From: Clostridia bacterium
Lineage (GTDB): Bacteria > Bacillota > Clostridia > Christensenellales > Borkfalkiaceae
DNA length: 5,957 bases
NCBI GenBank assembly: GCA_017505675.1
Contig: JAFVOV010000026.1
Location: 1 to 5,957 of the forward strand
Direction of reading: 5' to 3'
How positions within the stretch are numbered: the first letter of the stretch is position 1; each line of letters starts with the position of its first letter. A program made the position numbers and the translations under genes. Of the stretch, positions 1 to 4,130 are shown piece by piece. The notes below the pieces were generated by a model that was given only the letters and a program-made list of their open reading frames with translations, was not told the origin of the DNA and ran no database searches.

Positions 1-334
1 CAGCCTTTGCTTTGCTGGTATAGAAGCCCGTACATTCTAAAACAACGTCAACGTCGTATTGAGCCCAGGGGCATTCAGCAGCGTTTGCGCACTTGGAAAT
101 TTTAATTTCCTTTCCGTCAACGATAATAGAATCTTCAGTAGATTCTACAGTGTGACCTTGTGCTACGTAGTTACCCTGCATAGTATCGTATTTGAGAAGA
201 TGAGCAAGCATTTCAGGGCTGGTAAGGTCGTTGATAGCAACTACTTCATAGCCTTCTGCGCCGAACATTTGTCTGAACGCAAGACGACCGATACGACCGA
301 AACCGTTAATTGCAACTTTTGTTACTTTTGACAT
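1..334 (-). CDS. gap: Glyceraldehyde-3-phosphate dehydrogenase, type I, N-terminal part (runs off the left edge)
   Basis: This is the N-terminal 111 codons of the glycolytic GAPDH, which oxidises and phosphorylates glyceraldehyde 3-phosphate to 1,3-bisphosphoglycerate with NAD in the cytoplasm. I translated it from the minus strand starting at the ATG at 334-332. The protein begins MSKVTKVAINGFGRIGR; the Rossmann loop GFGRIGR is at residues 11-17, and 'AIND' at 33-36 supplies the Asp typical of NAD-specific enzymes. 'HLLKYDTMQG' (45-54) and 'VVLECTGFY' near residue 100 are conserved family segments. The catalytic Cys lies beyond the window, so activity cannot be judged. A Shine-Dalgarno GGAGGA (348-343) stands 8 nt before the ATG. 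The gene has its own strong promoter just downstream of the aminopeptidase gene. Codon use is biased like fba, as expected for a highly expressed gene. Identity is very secure; only completeness is unknown. Confidence 0.97.
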   Translation of the reverse strand, partial: MSKVTKVAINGFGRIGRLAFRQMFGAEGYEVVAINDLTSPEMLAHLLKYDTMQGNYVAQGHTVESTEDSIIVDGKEIKISKCANAAECPWAQYDVDVVLECTGFYTSKAKA

Positions 335-343
335 GATTTATGT

Positions 344-357
344 CCTCCAAATAATAT
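344..357 (-). promoter_or_regulatory. Shared leader block B with Shine-Dalgarno, gap copy (ATATTATTTGGAGG)
   Basis: The minus strand reads ATATTATTTGGAGG, ending in the GAPDH ribosome binding site. The same 14 bases precede the fba start codon. The aminopeptidase, XRE, DUF6809-like and cardiolipin synthase genes do not have it, so it is not a general feature of translation starts here. Confidence 0.6.
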
Positions 358-381
358 TTTATAATGATTTTTAAATTTTTT

Positions 382-391
382 CCAAATTTCG
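382..391 (-). promoter_or_regulatory. Shared leader block A, gap copy (CGAAATTTGG)
   Basis: The minus strand reads CGAAATTTGG starting 8 nt after the gap -10 box, so at or just inside the predicted transcript start. The identical 10-mer occurs 9 nt after the fba -10 box. It is a near-palindrome around AAATTT. Whether it is a DNA operator or an mRNA 5'-end element cannot be told from one window. Confidence 0.5.
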
Positions 392-399
392 TCTTATAC

Positions 400-428
400 A
401 TTATATCTATAAAAATGCTTTAAGTCAA
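400..428 (-). promoter_or_regulatory. SigA-type promoter of gap
   Basis: On the minus strand there is a -35 box TTGACT (428-423), a 17-bp spacer and a perfect -10 box TATAAT (405-400). The transcript should start near 393, giving a leader of about 58 nt before the GAPDH ATG. A-rich tracts upstream of the -35, inside the end of the aminopeptidase gene, could act as an UP element. The -35 lies only 14 nt beyond the aminopeptidase stop codon. Confidence 0.85.
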
Positions 429-442
429 TTATTTTTCCGCCA

Positions 443-1558
443 TTATTTTAAATTTTCGGGATTTAAACACAGTAAATCTTCGGGGATGAACAAGCCGTCC
501 TTTCTAATAAGTTCCCCGTCAAGATAAATTTCACCGCCACCGTACTCTTTTGTTTGTATTAAAACTAAATCCCAATGGATAGCGGAAACGTTGCCGTTAT
601 AGCAATCGTCATAACAACAACCGGGCGTAAAGTGAATAGAGCCTGATATTTTTTCATCAAATAAAATATCCCCCATTGGCTTAATTATATACGGGTTTAC
701 GCCAAAAGCAAATTCCCCAACGTACCTTGCGCCTTCGTCGGTATTAAGTATTGCGTTAAGTTTTTCAGTATCGTTTGCCGTAGCGTTTATAATTTTACCG
801 TCTTTAAATGTTAAAGAAACGTTTTCAAACTTAAACCCGTTTTCTTCTGACGGCGCGTTGAAAGTAATAGTTCCGTTCACGCTATCTTTGACGGGCGCGG
901 TGTAAATTTCACCGTCAGGGATATTTCTTTCCCCAGAGCATTTTTTACTGCCTATACCCTTAATTGAAAAGGTAATATCCGTGTTTTTAGCAGTAAGCCT
1001 AACCTTATCCGCCTTATCTAAACGCGCCTTTAACGCATCCATTGCCCTATCCATCTTTGAATAATCAAGGTTGCAAACCTTAAAATAAAAATCTTCAAAC
1101 GCGTCCGTACTCATTCCCGCTTGTTGCGCCATACCTTGGTTTGGATAACGCAATACCACCCACTTGGTCTTTTTTACGCGGATTTCGTGATGAACGGGGT
1201 GCGAATAAAACTCACTTTCTATTTTAAGATTTTCTTCAGGGACGTCAGAAAGTTCATTGCAGTTTTCACCACCGCGTATTCCGATATAAGCATCCATCTT
1301 TTCCATACGCGCCTTATCAAACTCCGCGCGAAGTTTAGCGTGTTCTTCGGTAAGCCCGAAAAGCAATTCTCTAGTTACCCTGTTATCATAAATTTCCACG
1401 AACGGAAAACCGCCCGCTTTATAAGTTTCCTTTACAAGCGCGTTGACTAGCATATAGTCAATACCCTTTGCCTCAATTAAAACCTTTTCACCTTTTTTAA
1501 GCGCACAAGAATAATTGATAAGGTTTTTTGCTAATTTTGTAATTCTTTCATCTTGCAT
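443..1558 (-). CDS. M29-family metal-dependent aminopeptidase (AmpS/PepS type)
   Basis: This 371-residue protein is a cytoplasmic exopeptidase of the M29 family, which removes N-terminal residues from peptides using two metal ions. The C-terminal catalytic half carries the family's expected ligands in order: E217 in 'PDGEIYTAP', E282 in 'VGEFAFG', H309 in 'GSIHFTPG', the catalytic-type Y316 seven residues later, and H328 and D330 in 'SAIHWDLV'. The N-terminal half (about 1-180) is the usual alpha/beta domain. Length is slightly below the roughly 400 residues usual for the family, but both ends look complete. GGAGG (1569-1565) lies 6 nt before the ATG, which supports the start. An unusual Cys cluster (C314, C315, C319) surrounds Y316. 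The gene is divergent from fba and upstream of gap on the same strand, with no terminator before gap, so some read-through into gap is plausible. The physiological substrate is unknown; peptide recycling is the likely role. Confidence 0.93.
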   Translation of the reverse strand: MQDERITKLAKNLINYSCALKKGEKVLIEAKGIDYMLVNALVKETYKAGGFPFVEIYDNRVTRELLFGLTEEHAKLRAEFDKARMEKMDAYIGIRGGENCNELSDVPEENLKIESEFYSHPVHHEIRVKKTKWVVLRYPNQGMAQQAGMSTDAFEDFYFKVCNLDYSKMDRAMDALKARLDKADKVRLTAKNTDITFSIKGIGSKKCSGERNIPDGEIYTAPVKDSVNGTITFNAPSEENGFKFENVSLTFKDGKIINATANDTEKLNAILNTDEGARYVGEFAFGVNPYIIKPMGDILFDEKISGSIHFTPGCCYDDCYNGNVSAIHWDLVLIQTKEYGGGEIYLDGELIRKDGLFIPEDLLCLNPENLK

Positions 1559-1590
1559 AAAACGCCTCCGAGTTAAGTAATAACAGTTTA

Positions 1591-1619
1591 ATTATACAAC
1601 TTTACAGCAATTTTATAAA
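1591..1619 (-). promoter_or_regulatory. Probable promoter of the aminopeptidase gene
   Basis: On the minus strand a perfect -10 box TATAAT (1596-1591) is preceded, after 17 bp, by a weak -35 candidate TTTATA (1619-1614) that matches the consensus at 4 of 6 positions. The predicted start near 1584 would give a leader of about 25 nt containing the GGAGG site. The -10 is convincing by position; the -35 is not. Confidence 0.45.
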
Positions 1620-1647
1620 GTATTTTACATAAAAACAGATAAAATAT

Positions 1648-1676
1648 TTGCCATTTAATTAAAAAGTGGTTATAAT
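1648..1676 (+). promoter_or_regulatory. SigA-type promoter of fba
   Basis: TTGCCA (1648-1653), a 17-bp spacer and a perfect TATAAT (1671-1676) form a strong housekeeping promoter. The transcript should start near 1683, giving a leader of about 68 nt. The promoter is back-to-back with that of the aminopeptidase; the two -10 boxes lie about 75 bp apart in the 193-bp divergent region (1559-1751). Confidence 0.85.
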
Positions 1677-1685
1677 ATTAGTTGT

Positions 1686-1695
1686 CGAAATTTGG
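1686..1695 (+). promoter_or_regulatory. Shared leader block A, fba copy (CGAAATTTGG)
   Basis: CGAAATTTGG starts 9 nt after the fba -10 box, just at or after the predicted transcript start. It is identical to the 10-mer in the same place in the gap leader. A 13-bp palindrome, TTTTTGGCAAAAA (1696-1708), follows directly and is not present in the gap leader. Confidence 0.5.
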
Positions 1696-1729
1696 TTTTT
1701 GGCAAAAATTGATAAATAAAAAAATATAT

Positions 1730-1743
1730 ATATTATTTGGAGG
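1730..1743 (+). promoter_or_regulatory. Shared leader block B with Shine-Dalgarno that fixes the fba start
   Basis: ATATTATTTGGAGG is identical to the 14 bases at the gap ribosome binding site. Its GGAGG (1739-1743) stands 8 nt before the ATG at 1752. This rules out the in-frame TTG at 1737, which would place the start codon within the binding site itself. Confidence 0.75.
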
Positions 1744-1751
1744 CTATAATT

Positions 1752-2732
1752 ATGGCATTAGTAAACTCGAAGAAAATGTTCGAAATGGCTTATAAGAACG
1801 GCTATGCAATCGGCGCTTTCAACGTAAACAACATGGAAATCGTTCAAGGCATTACCGAGGCTTGTAAAGAAGAAAACGCTCCCGTTATTCTTCAAGTAAG
1901 TAAGGGTGCAAGAGCGTACGCTAACCACACCTACTTGGTTAAACTTGTAGAAGCAGCAGTTAAAGAATGTCCGGAAATTCCGATTGTTCTTCACCTTGAC
2001 CACGGTCCTGACTTTGAAACTTGTAAGGCTTGTATTGACGGCGGTTTCACTTCAGTTATGATTGACGGAAGCCACCTTCCCTTTGAAGAAAATATCGCGC
2101 TCACCAAAAAGGTTGTTGACTACGCTCACGAAAGAGGCGTTACCGTTGAAGGTGAACTCGGTACTTTAGCAGGTATTGAAGACGACGTTAAAGTTGAACA
2201 CGGCGCTGAAAGTTACACCAAACCTGAAGAAGTTATTGAATTCGTAACCAGAACCGGTGTTGACTCACTCGCTATCGCTATCGGAACTAGCCACGGCGCA
2301 TACAAGTTCAAACCCGAACAATGCACCAGAAACGAAGAAGGTATTCTCGTTCCCCCGGCTCTCCGTTTTGACATTTTGGAAGCAGTAAGCGAAAAACTTC
2401 CTGGTTTCCCAATCGTATTGCACGGTTCTTCTTCCGTTCCCCAAAACTACGTTAAAATGATAAACGAAAACGGCGGTAAGATGCCTGATGCTATCGGCGT
2501 TCCCGAAGAACAATTAAGAAAGGCTGCAGCGCTCTCTGTTTGCAAAATCAACATTGACTCTGACCTTCGCCTTGCTATGACCGGTACTATCCGTCAATTC
2601 TTCAACGAAAAACCCGATAAGTTCGACCCCAGAGAATATCTTAAACCCGCGCGCGCTAACATCAAAGAACTCGTTAGACATAAACTCGTTAACGTTCTAG
2701 GTTGCGCAGGTAAAGCAGACGAATGCAAATAA
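1752..2732 (+). CDS. fba: Fructose-bisphosphate aldolase, class II
   Basis: This 326-residue enzyme is a zinc-dependent class II aldolase. It interconverts fructose 1,6-bisphosphate with dihydroxyacetone phosphate and glyceraldehyde 3-phosphate, the step before GAPDH in glycolysis. 'GAFNVNNMEIVQ' (21-32) is the conserved N-terminal segment. 'HLDHG' (81-85) gives the catalytic Asp83 and zinc ligand His84. 'VEGELG' (132-137) holds the conserved acidic residues, 'GTSHG' (178-182) gives His181, 'LHGSSS' (223-228) gives His224, and 'KINIDSDLR' near residue 273 forms the phosphate and substrate site. The insertion after residue 230 and the overall length suggest the longer bacterial class II form. 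I chose the ATG at 1752 over the in-frame TTG at 1737 because GGAGG lies 8 nt upstream. The codons are strongly biased (nearly all Asn as AAC), unlike the neighbouring small genes, which indicates high expression. It is monocistronic, with its own promoter and terminator. Confidence 0.97.
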   Translation: MALVNSKKMFEMAYKNGYAIGAFNVNNMEIVQGITEACKEENAPVILQVSKGARAYANHTYLVKLVEAAVKECPEIPIVLHLDHGPDFETCKACIDGGFTSVMIDGSHLPFEENIALTKKVVDYAHERGVTVEGELGTLAGIEDDVKVEHGAESYTKPEEVIEFVTRTGVDSLAIAIGTSHGAYKFKPEQCTRNEEGILVPPALRFDILEAVSEKLPGFPIVLHGSSSVPQNYVKMINENGGKMPDAIGVPEEQLRKAAALSVCKINIDSDLRLAMTGTIRQFFNEKPDKFDPREYLKPARANIKELVRHKLVNVLGCAGKADECK

Positions 2733-2744
2733 TAATTTAACAAT

Positions 2745-2779
2745 AAAAACTGCGTAGTAAAAGTTACTACGCAGTTTTT
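2745..2779. terminator. Hairpin terminator after fba, probably bidirectional
   Basis: A perfect 16-bp stem (2745-2760 with 2764-2779) and a 3-nt loop AAG contain the GC-rich core ACTGCGTAGTAA. A T-run follows on the plus strand after fba. On the minus strand a T-run also follows, serving the XRE gene whose stop is about 30 nt away. It sits 12 nt after the fba stop codon. Confidence 0.93.
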
Positions 2780-2810
2780 TATTTTTTAATTCCGTTATTA
2801 TATAAGTTTA

Positions 2811-3008
2811 TTAATCGGTAAGCCCCAAAAGATAATCTGCAGATACGTTAAAAAGTAACGCAACTTTTTTTATCACTTCACCCGTTGCATCACACTCACC
2901 TTTTTCCCAACGCGCTATCATAGACTGGCTACACTCTAACTTTTCCGCAAGTTTCTTTTGCGTAAACCCTTTATCAACCCTTAATTCTTTTAATCTAAAC
3001 CCAAACAT
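2811..3008 (-). CDS. Small XRE-family helix-turn-helix transcriptional regulator
   Basis: This 65-residue protein is almost entirely one Cro/C1-type helix-turn-helix domain (about residues 4-60). Helix 2 is 'QKKLAEKL' (17-24), the recognition helix is 'SQSMIARWEKGE' (27-38), and the tail 'NVSADYLLGLTD' is typical of short Firmicute repressors. No sensor or peptidase domain is present. I chose the ATG at 3008 because the domain begins there. A longer version starting at 3062 would add 18 poorly structured residues translated from the promoter and operator region. There is no Shine-Dalgarno site before 3008, and a TATAAT box lies 6 nt upstream, which suggests a leaderless mRNA. The gene is divergent from the 87-residue gene at 3097, whose promoter contains a palindrome suited to a dimeric XRE repressor. 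Repression of that neighbour, and perhaps autoregulation, is inference. Confidence 0.88.
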   Translation of the reverse strand: MFGFRLKELRVDKGFTQKKLAEKLECSQSMIARWEKGECDATGEVIKKVALLFNVSADYLLGLTD

Positions 3009-3014
3009 AATGTG

Positions 3015-3020
3015 ATTATA
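3015..3020 (-). promoter_or_regulatory. -10 box placed for a leaderless XRE transcript
   Basis: The minus strand reads TATAAT (3020-3015) followed by six bases and then ATG, so transcription would start at about the A of the start codon. No good -35 is found at 16-18 bp; TTGTCA (3047-3042) is 21 bp away and overlaps the -35 of the opposite promoter. The weak -35 keeps this tentative. Confidence 0.4.
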
Positions 3021-3040
3021 ACAAATTATGCAAAAACTCA

Positions 3041-3069
3041 TTGACAATATGAGTATTCTCATATATAAT
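3041..3069 (+). promoter_or_regulatory. Consensus promoter of the DUF6809-like gene
   Basis: TTGACA (3041-3046), exactly 17 bp, and TATAAT (3064-3069) match the housekeeping consensus at all 12 positions. Transcription should start near 3076, with a leader of about 21 nt. A promoter this strong for a small accessory gene usually implies a repressor, and an operator-like palindrome fills its spacer. Confidence 0.88.
3047..3064. promoter_or_regulatory. Operator-like palindrome in the promoter spacer
   Basis: ATATGAGTATTCTCATAT has 7-bp arms (ATATGAG and CTCATAT) around the centre TATT; only one base pair of the 18-bp palindrome is mismatched. It fills the -35 to -10 spacer of the plus-strand promoter and touches the first base of the -10. 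It also lies just upstream of the XRE gene's promoter region. A dimer of the adjacent XRE protein is the obvious candidate ligand, by inference. Confidence 0.65.
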
Positions 3070-3096
3070 TAGGAATATGCTAACAGGAGAAAATTT

Positions 3097-3360
3097 ATGG
3101 GATCTATAATAGAATATTTATTCTTACGCGAAAGCGAAAATTTGAGTGAAAAAGAATTAGAAGAATTTGAAAACGGACAAGATTTAATATTTTTAACGGA
3201 ATTTAAAAATTCACTTGATAAAAAAACTCTTGAAAAGTTTGAAAAATTTTTTTCCGTTTACGAAGAAGAACGGTATAAACAAGAAAAACAAATTTATAAA
3301 AAAGGTTTTATTTCAGGCGTAAAACTCGCCACGGAAATTTACGGCAAAACGGATAAATAA
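3097..3360 (+). CDS. Small charged protein resembling the DUF6809 group, function unknown
   Basis: This 87-residue protein is rich in Glu and Lys and has no membrane segment or signal peptide. It looks helical: a Glu-rich N-terminal half, then 'LDKKTLEKFEKFFSVYEEER' (about 40-59) with coiled-coil-like spacing, ending in 'YKKGFISGVKLATEIYG' (about 68-84). The pattern of a short helical hairpin ending in 'Y..GF..G..L..E' resembles the small uncharacterised DUF6809 proteins of Clostridia; I recall this only as a pattern, so the family name is tentative. AGGAG (3085-3089) lies 7 nt before the ATG. Expression should be strong and repressible, given the consensus promoter and palindromic operator shared with the divergent XRE gene. 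The stop codon is inside the stem of the following terminator. The function is not known. A phage or mobile-element origin is possible, but no integrase, attachment site or transposase is nearby. Confidence 0.8.
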   Translation: MGSIIEYLFLRESENLSEKELEEFENGQDLIFLTEFKNSLDKKTLEKFEKFFSVYEEERYKQEKQIYKKGFISGVKLATEIYGKTDK

Positions 3361-3387
3361 AAACAACGCTAATTCGCGTTGTTTTTA
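3358..3387. terminator. Bidirectional terminator overlapping both convergent stop codons
   Basis: A perfect 12-bp stem (3358-3369 with 3376-3387) with core ACAACGC/GCGTTGT and a 6-nt loop is flanked by A-runs and T-runs on both sides. The left arm begins with the TAA of the DUF6809-like gene. The stop codon of the VTT-domain gene (3371-3369) lies at the other end of the same arm and in the loop. The right arm encodes the last residues of the VTT-domain protein. The two coding regions are 8 bp apart. Confidence 0.9.
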
Positions 3388-4124
3388 TCATTTACACTAG
3401 ATTTTTTCTTTACGGTTAATTTTGAAATTATATTGTCAAAAAATAAATTTAGTTTTTCAGCGTATTTAATACTTATTATAAACGCAACTATTGCAATAAT
3501 TGCAACAGCGCCAAGCACGATTAGCCCCCAACCGTAAAAAGGTATAATCTCGCCCGACATAAAAATCATTGTAGCGCCGATAGAAGTTGCGCGCGTTATA
3601 ACTTGCATTATAATAAACATTATCCATCTGAACGGCAACGCGCCCGCTATAGCGCACAAAATATCGTCTGGGAAAAACGGCAATAAAAATGCAAAAAACA
3701 AAAATACCGTTTCTCTGCCTTTAAGTTTTTTAATCCACTCGTCAGCCTGTTCTTTTCCCCCTGCAACCCAGTTGACGTACGGTCTGCCGATAAGCCTACC
3801 TAAAGCAAAAGATACCACCGAGCCGACCATCATACCGATATAAGAATATAAAAAACATTCCCAAAAACCGAAAATAAAACTGCCTGCAAGAATAGTTACC
3901 GCGCCCGGAATAGGTATTAGCGTGACCTGCGCGAACGATACCGCAATAAACACCAACGGCGCAACCGCGCCCGTGCCTTCGATAAACGCTTGCAATTCTT
4001 CCCTTGATAATTTAGTCCAACCTAAAAAATAAAAGATTAAGTAAACGGCTAGTATAAGCGCGCCTATAACCGCAAGGGAAATTATTAGCCTTATTAGGCT
4101 TTTTTTAGTTTCTTCTTTGAACAT
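3369..4124 (-). CDS. TVP38/TMEM64 family (VTT-domain) membrane protein
   Basis: This 251-residue integral membrane protein belongs to the VTT (DedA-like, 'SNARE-associated') superfamily, whose members are tied to lipid scrambling or lipid-carrier transport. There is an N-terminal membrane helix at about 11-35. A Pro-containing, possibly re-entrant segment 'VTLIPIPG' (67-74) follows, then the family signature with spaced glycines from 81 to 114 (F-x-F-G, Y-x-G, G-R-x-x-G-R). The second signature is 'LLPFFPDD' (147-154), followed by hydrophobic stretches at about 158-190 and 195-220, and a basic, Asn-rich cytoplasmic tail. The start is the ATG 6 bp after the cardiolipin synthase stop. No Shine-Dalgarno site precedes it, so translation probably depends on ribosomes finishing the upstream gene. 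Its substrate cannot be read from sequence; membership of a cardiolipin synthase operon points to phospholipid handling. Confidence 0.9.
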   Translation of the reverse strand: MFKEETKKSLIRLIISLAVIGALILAVYLIFYFLGWTKLSREELQAFIEGTGAVAPLVFIAVSFAQVTLIPIPGAVTILAGSFIFGFWECFLYSYIGMMVGSVVSFALGRLIGRPYVNWVAGGKEQADEWIKKLKGRETVFLFFAFLLPFFPDDILCAIAGALPFRWIMFIIMQVITRATSIGATMIFMSGEIIPFYGWGLIVLGAVAIIAIVAFIISIKYAEKLNLFFDNIISKLTVKKKSSVNDKNNAN

Positions 4125-4130
4125 AATTTA

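Noticed and set aside
59..331. Plus-strand open frame of 90 codons
   Set aside because: It is antisense to the GAPDH gene, whose codon bias keeps this frame open. It has no ribosome binding site and no recognisable protein.
1121..1450. Plus-strand open frame of 109 codons inside the aminopeptidase gene
   Set aside because: It is antisense to a well-supported M29 gene, with no plausible start signal or family similarity.
1559..1751. Riboswitch or structured RNA in the fba leader
   Set aside because: The leader of about 68 nt is very A/T-rich, with no conserved riboswitch core and no terminator hairpin before the start codon.
1758..2513. Two minus-strand open frames (1758-2003 and 2265-2513) inside fba
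   Set aside because: They are shadows of the strongly biased aldolase codons; neither shows a domain or ribosome binding site.
3009..3062. Longer XRE protein starting at 3062
   Set aside because: The 18 added residues come from DNA holding the operator and both promoters, no Shine-Dalgarno site precedes it, and the helix-turn-helix domain is complete without it.
2811..3360. Toxin-antitoxin pair
   Set aside because: The genes are divergent rather than in a tandem operon, and the 87-residue protein shows no toxin fold or catalytic motif that I can recognise.
3466..3657. Minus-strand open frame of 63 codons inside the VTT-domain gene
   Set aside because: It is in a different frame of the same strand, has unnatural composition (many Tyr, Asn and Arg) and lies wholly inside a recognised gene.
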